DNA of 64,000 bases from Sulfurovum sp. (GTDB lineage: Bacteria; Campylobacterota; Campylobacteria; Campylobacterales; Sulfurovaceae). This document shows, one piece after another, positions 19,529 to 27,882 of this stretch. The position numbers and the translations under genes were made by a program. The stretch is taken from positions 1 through 64,000 of the forward strand of contig JALWLD010000057.1 in the NCBI GenBank assembly GCA_027081115.1. The letters are read 5' to 3'. The notes beneath the pieces are model-generated. The model was given only the letters and a program-made list of their open reading frames with translations, had not been told where the DNA came from and did no database searches. The first letter of the stretch is position 1. Each line of letters starts with the position of its first letter.

Positions 19529-19869
19529 AGGTGCAACAGGTAGTTGCTGGTAGTGTAAACTACGAGAGGAAAGTCCGGGCTGCAAGTGAGACAGGGCTCC
19601 ATCTAACAGATGGCCAGAGTAATCTGAGGGCAAGTGCAACAGAGAGTAGACTGCCGGGCTTTGCCCGGTTAAGGTGAAAGGGTGGGGTAAGAGCCCACCG
19701 GTGGGTGTGGTAACACACTCAGCCAGGTAAACCCTGTCCGCAGCAAGAAGTATATGGTATAAGTCTCACAAGCTGTTCAATCAGCATACATACTTCGCTT
19801 GAGTCTGTTGGCAACAACAGGCCTAGATAAATAACTACCCACGACAAAACCCGGCTTATCGTTGCTCCT
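19529..19869 (+). ncRNA. rnpB: RNase P RNA (bacterial type A), 3' end completed by prophage DNA
   Basis: The catalytic RNA that removes tRNA 5' leaders. Diagnostic conserved blocks are GAGGAAAGTCCGGGC (start of P4), CAGGGCTCC, AGGTAAACCCTGTCC and the 3' block ACAAAACCCGGCTTAT. The 5' end AGGTGCAAC (19529-19537) should pair with the 3' end to make helix P1. The 3' partner present here is GTTGCTCCT (19861-19869), which leaves one U.U mismatch. The perfect partner GTTGCACCT lies 13 kb away at 33096-33104, beyond the prophage. The gene was therefore rebuilt by phage sequence on integration. Confidence 0.97.
19855..19869. repeat. attL: prophage left attachment repeat
   Basis: CTTATCGTTGCTCCT matches 33090-33104 (CTTATCGTTGCACCT) at 14 of 15 positions. 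The first 11 bases are identical and would contain the crossover. The bases right of the core come from the phage. It lies in the last bases of rnpB. Confidence 0.85.
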
Positions 19870-19875
19870 TACATT

Positions 19876-19897
19876 AATGCACGAAAGTGCATTTTTG
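19876..19897 (+). terminator. Terminator for rnpB supplied by the prophage
   Basis: AATGCAC (19876-19882), GAAA tetraloop, GTGCATT (19887-19893), then T's to 19896. It lies seven bases after the end of rnpB but on the phage side of attL. No comparable hairpin follows the displaced host copy at 33104, so the phage seems to provide the stop for rnpB. Confidence 0.7.
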
Positions 19898-20472
19898 TAC
19901 ATAATTCCCACATAATCGGCATTTAAAGCCATTTATAGATAATCTCACAATATTAAAATTACATCAAATAAACCTAATAATGCATCATTTAACATATACA
20001 GTTGTACTCTAATTTGTACTTTTTTTGATGTTTTGTTTTGGGTACAAGTTAGCATCATGGTATGAAATATTTTAGTTAAATATTGTATAGTTTCTTTGGT
20101 AGAATGGTCTTACTGATTAATCAGTCAAGGATTTGGGCTTAGCTCTCATTGCCTTCTACCTATAAAATCAGATAGTAGTCCGTATAATGACGTTAAGTTA
20201 GGGATTATTTTTAAAGCATCAGCTCACAGCTATCAACTTATCAGTAGTTTTTGGTCTACTGTTCTAATACAAATAATAAAAATATTTTGATTATTTGGGA
20301 TAATGACCCTTATCCCATGGTTCTTGATTCGTCGCAACTTATCAAGTCAATAGTAAATATAGTTTTAAACAAACGTATATATTCTGTATTATAATAATAA
20401 ATTTCTTTATTTTCTATTAAAGTTATTAAGAAGTTCATAATCCATAGTAAATGAATTTTTTCATAAATCAAA
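19898..20472. other. 575-bp non-coding left end of prophage
   Basis: No credible gene on either strand. It holds a perfect 14-bp palindrome ACTGATTAATCAGT (20112-20125), a candidate operator, and an 8-bp hairpin TGGGATAA / TTATCCCA (20296-20303 and 20310-20317) that could terminate the minus-strand phage transcript after the MazF-like gene. AT-rich throughout. It may hold attP arm sites for the integrase (inference). Confidence 0.6.
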
Positions 20473-21048
20473 TTATGTGATAGAAAATATTTTTGATAAA
20501 ACATTTTTTAATTTTATTTGAACTGGGGAAGTAAGTTCATATAATACTTTCTGCCCTTGACGAGACAATCTGCGTTTTGTATTTGCAATATAAATTTTCT
20601 CAATACCAATATTTGTAATACTGTTTAAAAGAATATATGAATCATTTTGTAAAAATGGATAATATTTTTTTTCTAATAAAATACTATTACGTCTTTTTTT
20701 AGATGATATAGGAGCTACAAGTAGTGTTGTGAGTTTATTAACATATTTTAAAGGTATATCTTCAAGTATTACAGCATCATGTCTATAACTAAATTCATGA
20801 CTTCCATAATTAAGACCTTTTTTATTTTTCATTTCAGTAATTGTAAATTCTTTATCTAATTCATGATACTTGCCTAATTCGTCTTTTATTAATGGATCAC
20901 CAAAACCAACATTAACAATATTGTATCTTTTTACTTTAAATTCTTGAAATAAATTTTGTACTTGCTTTATATCAGATTGATGTATTTGTGCTAATTCATC
21001 CTGTCTGTCACTTTGACCATCTTCATACATTTCATCTAATAATGACAT
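20473..21048 (-). CDS. Possible MazF/PemK-like protein at prophage left end
   Basis: A 191-residue soluble protein, last gene of the phage leftward transcript. The middle segment SYRHDAVILEDIPLKYVNKL followed by TLLVAPISSKKRR and QNDSYILLNSITNIG follows the layout of PemK/MazF endoribonucleases: an early RH, a VAPISS strand, then a Ser-Tyr-hydrophobic strand before the last helix. The N-terminus is acidic and helical and may be a fused regulatory region. No separate antitoxin gene is apparent. It could be a stability or exclusion gene. The assignment rests on motif resemblance only. Confidence 0.45.
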   Translation of the reverse strand: MSLLDEMYEDGQSDRQDELAQIHQSDIKQVQNLFQEFKVKRYNIVNVGFGDPLIKDELGKYHELDKEFTITEMKNKKGLNYGSHEFSYRHDAVILEDIPLKYVNKLTTLLVAPISSKKRRNSILLEKKYYPFLQNDSYILLNSITNIGIEKIYIANTKRRLSRQGQKVLYELTSPVQIKLKNVLSKIFSIT

Positions 21049-21096
21049 CTGATAGCTTTCCTTGAATTATGATTATTTGAGTAGAAGTCTAGCATA

Positions 21097-22173
21097 TTAA
21101 TCTACAAATCTATCAAACATATGACTAAGTACCTCTTTAGCACTATTACTTTTCATGTTAGAATAACGTTTGGTTGTAGCAGTTGAACTATGTCCTAAAA
21201 CTGAACCAATCTGTTCTAAACTATAACCACTGTTAACACCCATAAACCCTATCAAGTGCCGTATATCATGCAATCTCATCTTTGGAAGTCCTGCTAACGC
21301 TCTAATATTTCTCCATTGAAAATCTATACCTGTACTAGATATATATCCTGTAGAACCATTGCCTTTAAAAATAAATCCTGCATCTTGCCGGTTAAGCTTG
21401 ATAAGGTGGGTTTGGAGTAATAAAGTCATAGGTGCGATAATCATCTTTTTTGATTTATTGTTATCCGAAGGTACTTGATAAATCATTTTATCAAAATTTA
21501 ACCATTCCCATTTCATAGAAGCTACTTCCATTTTTCGTCTACCATGCAATAGCCATATAAAATAAGCTCTCCATTTTGGGTCATCATAGTTGAGTATAAT
21601 ATCAAAGAGTTTTTTTGCTTGTATATCAGAGATTGAAAAGTAAATTTTATTATCAAATTTTGGTACAAATAATTTATGACCTATATTCTCACACTCAATA
21701 CCTATTTTTGGAAGATAAGAATATAATCCACTTATACAGTCACGTATCTGTTTTACTGTAGCAGGTTTATATTTTTTATTTTTTGGATTTCTGCCTAAAA
21801 TCATATCATCCATGATAGGTTGAATATCAGTTTCATTTACGTCTAAAGGGTATCTATTGCCTATATGTGATTTGAGATGTAAATTATAGTTTTTAGTGAT
21901 ATTGTAATACCATGAATCAGATAATGAAGCTCTACGAGATTCAACATATCGTTCAAATAACTCATCAATAGTCTTACCTTGATTTAGTACACCTGCTTTA
22001 ATAGCATCTATTAATTTATATCGTTCTTTTACTGCAATAGTTAAATTAAATTGTGGTTCACTGCCTAAAGTTTTTTTATAGGCTTTTCCATTAACAGAAA
22101 ATCTAGCGATATATGTTTTTTTACCGCGTCTATTAATTTTATAATAGATACCTTCATGACGTGTTGATTTCAT
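21097..22173 (-). CDS. Phage tyrosine recombinase (integrase)
   Basis: A 358-residue integrase that recombines attP with the rnpB 3' end. The N-terminal arm-binding region (GIYYKINRRGKKTYIARF) is of the Arm-DNA-bind type, followed by a core-binding SAM-like domain (about 68-160). Catalytic residues are visible: Arg212 in LLHGRRKMEVASM, His302 and Arg305 in HDIRH, His328 in GHSS, and nucleophile Tyr337 in TKRYSNM. It ends 1.2 kb from attL, a typical integrase location. It overlaps the HTH gene upstream by four bases. Confidence 0.95.
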   Translation of the reverse strand: MKSTRHEGIYYKINRRGKKTYIARFSVNGKAYKKTLGSEPQFNLTIAVKERYKLIDAIKAGVLNQGKTIDELFERYVESRRASLSDSWYYNITKNYNLHLKSHIGNRYPLDVNETDIQPIMDDMILGRNPKNKKYKPATVKQIRDCISGLYSYLPKIGIECENIGHKLFVPKFDNKIYFSISDIQAKKLFDIILNYDDPKWRAYFIWLLHGRRKMEVASMKWEWLNFDKMIYQVPSDNNKSKKMIIAPMTLLLQTHLIKLNRQDAGFIFKGNGSTGYISSTGIDFQWRNIRALAGLPKMRLHDIRHLIGFMGVNSGYSLEQIGSVLGHSSTATTKRYSNMKSNSAKEVLSHMFDRFVD

Positions 22174-22469
22174 GATGCTTTAATACACTTTATCTTGGTT
22201 GATTCAATATAATCAAGAATTGATTTACGATTATATTGAAATGGTTTGGTACTTGTGTAATATTCAATAAGGCGTTCATCTCTTAATTGGACTAATTTAC
22301 GTTTTTTACACCCAATTAGAGTAAGAGCTTCATCTTCTGATATTCTTTCGCTTACAGGGGCTTTTTGTTGAGATATGGCTAATCTTGCACCCTCTGCACC
22401 AGCAAGACGAGCAGTATTTTCTATTAACTCTTTGAGTTCATCTTTTTGTAGTACGATTATTTCACTCAT
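22170..22469 (-). CDS. Small HTH/excisionase-like DNA-binding protein
   Basis: A 99-residue protein immediately upstream of and overlapping the integrase. The start is taken at the ATG at 22469, which has GAGGAG seven bases before it; a longer in-frame reading lacks such a site. The C-terminal part (EDEALTLIGCKKRKLVQLRD, then RLIEYYTSTKPFQYNRKSIL) has the spacing of a MerR/HTH_17-like winged helix used by excisionases. The N-terminal half is a short coiled coil. A role in excision or integrase control is likely by context. Confidence 0.7.
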   Translation of the reverse strand: MSEIIVLQKDELKELIENTARLAGAEGARLAISQQKAPVSERISEDEALTLIGCKKRKLVQLRDERLIEYYTSTKPFQYNRKSILDYIESTKIKCIKAS

Positions 22470-22815
22470 TATTATTCTCCTCAATTTTTTCTTTCAGTTT
22501 GAAGACATTAACTATATTATTATTTGCAATAACAAATTTATAATTTCCTTTCTCTAAAATAAAATAATTTCTTTCATCACTATTTTTACAAAGAGCTAAT
22601 ATTTTTATCTTTATTGATTGAACATCGTACCCCTCTACAATTTGGAGATAACGCAAAATAGCATTAGCAGTTACCCTAAGTCCTGTAGATGATTTTTGTT
22701 TTTTTCGTTTATTATGAATACCTAATTTTTTTCTTTTGGTACGTATTGTTTTTTGTAAATTTTTATATACTTTTTCTAATTTAGCTAAATCTTCTTTTTC
22801 TTCTTTATCTGTCAT
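22462..22815 (-). CDS. Basic phage protein of unknown function
   Basis: A 117-residue protein starting at the ATG at 22815 (GGAGAG upstream). The N-terminus is a highly charged coiled coil (EEKEDLAKLEKVYKNLQ) with a basic patch (KRKKLGIHNKRKKQKSS) that could bind nucleic acid. The rest is a small alpha/beta region. It overlaps its neighbours on both sides by 8-11 bases, so it is translated as part of the Rep-to-integrase operon. Family not recognised. Confidence 0.55.
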   Translation of the reverse strand: MTDKEEKEDLAKLEKVYKNLQKTIRTKRKKLGIHNKRKKQKSSTGLRVTANAILRYLQIVEGYDVQSIKIKILALCKNSDERNYFILEKGNYKFVIANNNIVNVFKLKEKIEENNNE

Positions 22816-22990
22816 GATTACTCTCCTTTTCAAAATTAAAATACGTTTGTTTTGGATGGTCTACAATCTCATCTTCATTATTTTTAGCTGCATCTTTTTC
22901 ATTATGTCTTTTTTGTCTCTCTTCATAGGCTTTAGCACCATAAGGAGATTTTAGAAGTATTTCATCTATTATTTGGTCTGTAGTTTTCAA
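22805..22990 (-). CDS. Short acidic phage protein, TTG start
   Basis: A 61-residue hydrophilic protein between Rep and the basic protein. The start is TTG at 22990, one base after the Rep stop; GGAGGC eight bases upstream supports it. The sequence is rich in Glu, Asp, Lys and Asn (EERQKRHNEKDAAKNNEDE). No family is recognised. Support comes from tight packing and a good Shine-Dalgarno sequence rather than homology. Confidence 0.5.
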   Translation of the reverse strand: MKTTDQIIDEILLKSPYGAKAYEERQKRHNEKDAAKNNEDEIVDHPKQTYFNFEKESNHDR

Positions 22991-24490
22991 TTAAAAGCCT
23001 CCTTTATCATATGGATTAAAAATTTCATCATCTGGAAGATTAGGAACATATATATCTCCAAATGAAGTATTAAAATCATCAAGTGGCATTACTTCACCCT
23101 CTAATAATCCTCGTTCAATCATAGTGTTTTGTACATGTCCGTAATGCTTGATATTTAATGCAGGGTCATCTAAATCTAAAGAGTTGTAGTAGTTATAAAG
23201 TTGTATCGCTTTCATACGTGTTACAGGTGGGATATATTCATCTTCACTTTCAAACTCACCGTTATAAGTATCTACATGATGAAGTTTTGTACCAGATCTA
23301 AACATATAGTATTGTTCACCGTCTATCTCTATATCAACAGTTCTAATACTCATAGTACCTTGTGATTTTTTATCATCTTTATCGTATTGTTTGAGTTCAA
23401 ACTCTTTTTTATTCCATAAGATGACATCATCATATTGTATGATTTTGGGTTGTTTTGTCTCAGGCTCTAAATACACGGTGACTGTATCATCTTGATAATG
23501 TTCTGTAAGTTCTAGTAATGAGAGTCTACCACCTAGAGGACGATAGACATTTAGGCTTATTAATGTTCTACTTGTGTAAAACCTACAGATACCGTGAAGT
23601 ATGTACCACATAGTAATCTCTGTAATGCCTTTATTGTCTCTAAGGTCATCTAGTGTCTTATAGATGTACTTCATAAGATAGGCTACAGAGTCATCTATTT
23701 GTAGCTTGATGTAGCTCTTATCTTCTTTGTTTGTTTTATATCCTGCGTTATATTTACCATCACGTTTATAAACTTTTTCGTAAAGTTCGTAACCTTGTGG
23801 TATGTAAGTAGTGGCAATGTCTGCCATAGGTGCAGGGTAGAGACGGTGAACAGCTTGTACAAATCTTGCTACACGTTCTTTGGGTATCCATAGACTTATG
23901 TGTAGATGTGGTGTACCATCCTTGTGAGGTTCGGTCACTCTAAAATAGACACGTTCATCTTTTTCTAACTCTTGGTAGCTTCTGTCTTTTCTGATGACTT
24001 CAAACATCTTTGTAAGTTCTTTACTTGCCTTTTTAGGCTCATAATCCTTTGGGGATAGTGATACGGTTTTAGTCTTACCAGTGTAACGAGTAGACTTAGT
24101 AGTCTTATAATATTTAAAAAGCATCTTTTCATATTCTGTAGCCTTTTCTTTGGTGTGTATGTCATAGAGGATGATGTTCTTATGTGCGTACTTAGGGTTG
24201 TCGATTATTTTTCCATTACGTAGGGTCTTTTTAGGGTGGTACTCACTTGGTAGCGTGAGTGTGAGAAAGACATTTACAAGCTCTTTGCTTTGTGCATACT
24301 CAACAAGTGACCAGACACGGTGTTGTAGTTCTGCTATGTATCTATCTGCATTGATGAATGTATTTTTAAAGAAACTAGCCAACTGTACCTTTTCTCCCTG
24401 GATCTCTATGTAGTGAGAGTAGAGGAAGTCTTTTTGTTTCTCTATTTTGTCGAGTACCTGTTTTTTGTTTTTCTTTGTTAATCCGTACAT
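22991..24490 (-). CDS. HUH rolling-circle replication initiator (phage Rep, pII-like)
   Basis: A 499-residue protein that would nick the phage origin and start rolling-circle synthesis. The conserved elements are motif 1 VFLTLTLP (about 74-81), the metal-binding HUH motif in TPHLHISLW (His195, His197), and motif 3 AYLMKYIYK with Tyr271 and Tyr275 as candidate nucleophiles. This fits the GpA/Rep group of filamentous phages. Its likely substrate, the hairpin cluster at 24767-24978, lies just upstream. The small gene at 24717 overlaps its start by 13 bases, suggesting coupling. Confidence 0.9.
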   Translation of the reverse strand: MYGLTKKNKKQVLDKIEKQKDFLYSHYIEIQGEKVQLASFFKNTFINADRYIAELQHRVWSLVEYAQSKELVNVFLTLTLPSEYHPKKTLRNGKIIDNPKYAHKNIILYDIHTKEKATEYEKMLFKYYKTTKSTRYTGKTKTVSLSPKDYEPKKASKELTKMFEVIRKDRSYQELEKDERVYFRVTEPHKDGTPHLHISLWIPKERVARFVQAVHRLYPAPMADIATTYIPQGYELYEKVYKRDGKYNAGYKTNKEDKSYIKLQIDDSVAYLMKYIYKTLDDLRDNKGITEITMWYILHGICRFYTSRTLISLNVYRPLGGRLSLLELTEHYQDDTVTVYLEPETKQPKIIQYDDVILWNKKEFELKQYDKDDKKSQGTMSIRTVDIEIDGEQYYMFRSGTKLHHVDTYNGEFESEDEYIPPVTRMKAIQLYNYYNSLDLDDPALNIKHYGHVQNTMIERGLLEGEVMPLDDFNTSFGDIYVPNLPDDEIFNPYDKGGF

Positions 24491-24717
24491 AGTTCACTCC
24501 TAGAAATATTAATTGAACCTGTACTGTTAGAATCATGAACATGCATAAAAACATCTTGAACAATAGAAATCTTGTAATCAGAAAATAAATTAGGATATTT
24601 AGCATATTCTGTAATTATCCTATCGAGTTCGTTTAAAGCTTTATCTTTGCAATCAAAATAACCCTTAAGAAAACTTGTGACGCCTGTATCTCTATCTAAA
24701 TGAATTATGTGGTACAT
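24478..24717 (-). CDS. Small phage protein upstream of Rep
   Basis: A 79-residue soluble protein with the start at 24717 preceded by AAAAGGGGTT. It is the first gene after the putative origin and overlaps the Rep start. The composition is mixed and acidic (KDKALNELDRIITEYAKY), with no recognised domain. By position it could modulate Rep expression, like early regulators in other inoviruses (inference). Confidence 0.6.
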   Translation of the reverse strand: MYHIIHLDRDTGVTSFLKGYFDCKDKALNELDRIITEYAKYPNLFSDYKISIVQDVFMHVHDSNSTGSINISRSELCTD

Positions 24718-24766
24718 TTTAACCCCTTTTTAAAATTGTCGGCAACCTTTTTATAGTTAGCCAAGG

Positions 24767-24978
24767 GACACACTTGAAAACCCCTCTCCGAGGGGTTTCA
24801 GTGTGTCAGTCTAATACCGTGCTACGCACGGAATATAAAGCAAATTATTATCTGCTAAATAAAAGTCATCTAATTGTTTGACCTTTATTTATCAGAGAAT
24901 GTTACTACTCGGCGTAGTAACTGATTATTTATCACCCTTTGTCCCTCCAAGGGATTACACTACTCCAACGAGTAGTGT
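24767..24978. other. Five-hairpin cluster: probable phage origin and packaging region
   Basis: The 324-bp spacer between secretin and replication genes has no ORF but five tandem stem-loops. They are: (1) 24767-24807, outer GACACACT/AGTGTGTC with inner CCCCTC-TCC-GAGGGG; (2) CCGTGC-TAC-GCACGG at 24817-24831; (3) GTTACTAC-TCGGC-GTAGTAAC at 24901-24921; (4) TCCCT-CCA-AGGGA at 24942-24954; (5) ACACTACTC-CAAC-GAGTAGTGT at 24957-24978. In M13 the region between genes IV and II likewise holds hairpins for packaging, complementary-strand priming and plus-strand nicking. The position is equivalent here. Confidence 0.85.
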
Positions 24979-25041
24979 TCAAAAAATATATCAATAAACT
25001 CTCCATTCATCAAAAATAATTAATAGCAACATAATTAACAT

Positions 25042-26274
25042 CTAGGTATCCACCTTTACAAGTTTGAAATTAACAATCAAAAGATTGTCTTTATCATCGT
25101 TATAATGTGATTGAAAAAGGTAACCAAGAACAGGGAGATCGCCAAGTAGAGGAACTTTGAAATTCTTTTTATTTTGGTAGGATTGTTCAAAGCCTACTAA
25201 TTTTATTTCCCGCCCTGGTGTCATTCTAAATTTACCAGTTAAACCACGATTAGCTATATTGGCTATATTCTTTTCTTTATCATAATCAAGTAGTGAGGAT
25301 ATTTGTAAATCTAAAGCAAGATAGATATAGCTTTTTGAAAACTGTGGAGTTACTTTGATATTTAAACCAACTTGTACTGTAGAATAATTGGTTTGAGTTA
25401 TTCCCTTTTCCGTATTGGTAACGGTGTCTTTGGCTACAGTTAAAGATTGTCCAGTGGTAAATGCTGTAGGTTCATCATCTTCAAGAACCAAGTAAGGTTT
25501 TGAAGTGATTTTAGCTATGCCATTAGATGTAAAGAATTTAAAAAGTGCTGTTACCGAAACCTTACTATCTGTTGCTGTATTTGTAAAATATGAACCATAT
25601 TCACCCAATATATTTAGATCTATAAAACTACTCCTATAGATAGCATTAGCAAAAGCATTAATATCTATATGTTTATCTTTAAGAGCATTTTTATTGATTT
25701 CAATGATTGTACCCATTAGGGCATATTGTTTACCAGGTTTAAATGCTTCAAACAAGGAAAAATCAACCGCATCATTTTTAGATCTTACCAGGTATGCACC
25801 ATTTGAAATATAGGTACAGTCATATCTCATTTGTTTACATATCTGATTAACTGCTTTACGAGGAAGATCAGTTTTAACACCATCAATAAAGAAATCATCT
25901 TCAGTCAATTCTTTTTCATCTTCTTTGAATTGCATTTGTAATTCATGCTCTTTTCTCTTTTGTGTAAGAGCAATATCTCTTTCAATCGCTTTTTGTTCTG
26001 CTTTTGATTTTTTAGTAATATTAATAAAATTACCAGATTTTTTATAGTTATATCCTGCATCAATTGCCATAGATCTAATTTCTTGTAATGTAGCATCACG
26101 TTTAAGATTATCTGAATAAATAATATATTCATCCAAGATATCTTTATCTACAACAAGTGTTACACCATATTTAGCATTCATAAGGTTTTGCAGATCATAA
26201 AATGAGTATTCTTTCGCTTGTATAAGTGAAGTAAGGATTAATGAAATCCCAAGTAGTTTAATTATCTTTTTCAT
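25042..26274 (-). CDS. Phage secretin (pIV-like outer-membrane channel)
   Basis: A 410-residue secretin through which filamentous virions leave the cell. The start is the ATG at 26274, behind AAGGGGTAAAT; it opens a signal peptide (MKKIIKLLGISLILTSLIQA), and an upstream in-frame start would sit inside the Zot gene. An N0-like domain (YSFYDLQNLMNAKYGVTLVV) is followed by a charged coiled stretch. The C-terminal secretin domain ends with the hallmark VPLLGDLPVLGYLF. The start overlaps the end of the Zot gene. Phage gene order identifies it as pIV rather than a type II secretin. Confidence 0.93.
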   Translation of the reverse strand: MKKIIKLLGISLILTSLIQAKEYSFYDLQNLMNAKYGVTLVVDKDILDEYIIYSDNLKRDATLQEIRSMAIDAGYNYKKSGNFINITKKSKAEQKAIERDIALTQKRKEHELQMQFKEDEKELTEDDFFIDGVKTDLPRKAVNQICKQMRYDCTYISNGAYLVRSKNDAVDFSLFEAFKPGKQYALMGTIIEINKNALKDKHIDINAFANAIYRSSFIDLNILGEYGSYFTNTATDSKVSVTALFKFFTSNGIAKITSKPYLVLEDDEPTAFTTGQSLTVAKDTVTNTEKGITQTNYSTVQVGLNIKVTPQFSKSYIYLALDLQISSLLDYDKEKNIANIANRGLTGKFRMTPGREIKLVGFEQSYQNKKNFKVPLLGDLPVLGYLFQSHYNDDKDNLLIVNFKLVKVDT

Positions 26275-27421
26275 ATTTACCCCTTTTTGTTTTTTGATTA
26301 AAAATGAACGAAAGTCCTGTATCATCTACTGATAAATAGGAAGTATCAGTATCTGAATAGAGAACACGAATGTTTGAAAGATTTTGATCAATAAGACCAG
26401 TAATAAAATCATTAGATATAGATGTGAACTGATTTTCAAAGTAGCAGTTTGAGATATTCTTAAAAGTTACACATTTTACGACATTATCTATTCGGTGTAT
26501 ATCTTTTGTAAATTCACCATGAATTGGTTTTGTAATGGTAGCTTGTTTTGAAGTTATAGATTTACCGGAGTCATCCTCATAAAAATATTTACCAAGGATT
26601 TGATAACCAATATAAATTGAAAAAACAGCACCAGCGAGAAGTGATAAAAATAATAATTTAAGTTTTTTAACATTTCCATCACCAGTAGTAATATTTGCAC
26701 CTACATCATACCTATTGTAGAGATCATCTTCAATTTCATACCAATAACTATCGAGTAAGTTATCCTTTTTACTTGTATCAGAATTGACCCAGTGTTGCAG
26801 CACCTTTGTTTTTCCAAAAGAAAAGAACATAGATCTAACACGTAGAAACCTATTGATTGCACCGTTATTATAGAATGTAGAATTTAGGTTTTGAAATTTT
26901 TGTGTTAATAACCACATTTCGATATGATGATGTCGTTTAAATTTCATAAAGTTTGAGAAACCTAAAGACATAGCTTTTACTTCTTTACTTAGATCTGTTC
27001 CAAGATAGTTATCAGCTTCATCACAAATGATGAGAGAAGAGAAATATTTAATATACTCTTCACTGATATTTTCTCTAATACGTTTAGCTATTGTTCCTTG
27101 ACCATCTGTACTATATACCTGGTATAACTCACGTTCCTCTTTTGCAAAAGAAAATACTTCATGCATATTCAACCAAAAAAACTGAACATCACGACCATTT
27201 GTTTTTGCTAAATTATTGAAGTAATCAAAATCAAAACCGTCTATATTGATATACACTCTTTTGAAGGGCATTTGAGCATCTTTGTTAGTAAGAAGTAGAT
27301 ATAGCAATTGCATAATCAGAGAAGATTTACCTGCACCTGTTTCACCACTTAATATATTTGTAAAATATCTACTTTTAGGATCCACAAAAGAGAAAGGTTT
27401 AAAAAGTAATTTCATTACCAT
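26258..27421 (-). CDS. Zot-domain assembly ATPase (pI-like)
   Basis: A 387-residue inner-membrane morphogenesis ATPase that drives virion assembly with the secretin. Walker A is GETGAGKS (26-33), Walker B is LIICDEAD (131-138), and there is one transmembrane helix at about 255-277 followed by a periplasmic C-terminal part. This cytoplasm-TM-periplasm layout is standard for pI/Zot proteins. The ATG at 27421 follows AAAAGGGATT. Zot is named after a toxin activity reported in Vibrio phage CTX; nothing here implies toxicity. Confidence 0.95.
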   Translation of the reverse strand: MVMKLLFKPFSFVDPKSRYFTNILSGETGAGKSSLIMQLLYLLLTNKDAQMPFKRVYINIDGFDFDYFNNLAKTNGRDVQFFWLNMHEVFSFAKEERELYQVYSTDGQGTIAKRIRENISEEYIKYFSSLIICDEADNYLGTDLSKEVKAMSLGFSNFMKFKRHHHIEMWLLTQKFQNLNSTFYNNGAINRFLRVRSMFFSFGKTKVLQHWVNSDTSKKDNLLDSYWYEIEDDLYNRYDVGANITTGDGNVKKLKLLFLSLLAGAVFSIYIGYQILGKYFYEDDSGKSITSKQATITKPIHGEFTKDIHRIDNVVKCVTFKNISNCYFENQFTSISNDFITGLIDQNLSNIRVLYSDTDTSYLSVDDTGLSFIFNQKTKRGKYEKDN

Positions 27422-27423
27422 AA

Positions 27424-27882
27424 TTAATCCCTTTTCAAGAAGTCAATAAATAGACGGATAATGAATGTAATTAACATAAAATAAAAGAAAATGGTAAGAG
27501 CTTGAAGTAATCCTATTTGATACATAAATACAGATGCGTTAATTAAATAATCATGTGAATTGATAGTATCAGCAATGTATGACTCAACTGATTTTCCATC
27601 TAAAAAAGACAAAGTATAGGTGTTATAAAAATATCCTAGAAGAAAAATAATAATACCTGCAACAATAGGAAAAAGTATAAAACGTTTTAGTAATGAAACC
27701 ACAAAATAAGCAGAAACATAGCCCCAAACTAGAACAAAAAGTTCCTTTCCTCCCGTAAGTACACGTATGAGTAAACTAATAATACCCATTACAGGAGCAA
27801 TAAGCCAACTAAGTTTTTTTGAAAAAAACTTTATTATAGGGGCAATAAAACGCTTTAATCCTATAAAAAAAAGTCTAAGCAT
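27424..27882 (-). CDS. pVI-like minor coat membrane protein
   Basis: A 152-residue, very hydrophobic protein with about four membrane segments and basic loops (an amphipathic N-terminus LRLFFIGLKRFIAPIIKFF, then several helices, ending FIDFLKRD). It lies between pIII-like and Zot genes, exactly where gene VI lies in M13 and where DUF2523-type pVI proteins lie in other inoviruses. It overlaps the pIII gene by eight bases. No sequence motif is diagnostic; the call is positional. Confidence 0.7.
   Translation of the reverse strand: MLRLFFIGLKRFIAPIIKFFSKKLSWLIAPVMGIISLLIRVLTGGKELFVLVWGYVSAYFVVSLLKRFILFPIVAGIIIFLLGYFYNTYTLSFLDGKSVESYIADTINSHDYLINASVFMYQIGLLQALTIFFYFMLITFIIRLFIDFLKRD

Noticed and set aside
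19855-19869. tRNA gene as phage attachment site
   Set aside because: The sequence ahead of the repeat is clearly RNase P RNA; no tRNA cloverleaf could be seen here, and I noticed none elsewhere in the window.
20310-20504. Minus-strand 64-codon frame past the MazF-like gene
   Set aside because: It overlaps the end of the MazF-like gene out of frame, runs through the terminal hairpin and has no ribosome-binding site.
24767-24978. CRISPR-like array
   Set aside because: The hairpins differ in sequence and spacing; there are no constant repeats with spacers and no cas genes.
25042-26274. Type II or type III secretion secretin
   Set aside because: It is embedded in phage morphogenesis genes with no other secretion components; pIV is the better call.
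26258-27421. Zonula occludens toxin
   Set aside because: The Zot domain with Walker motifs and one membrane helix is the assembly ATPase of filamentous phages; the name does not imply a toxin here.
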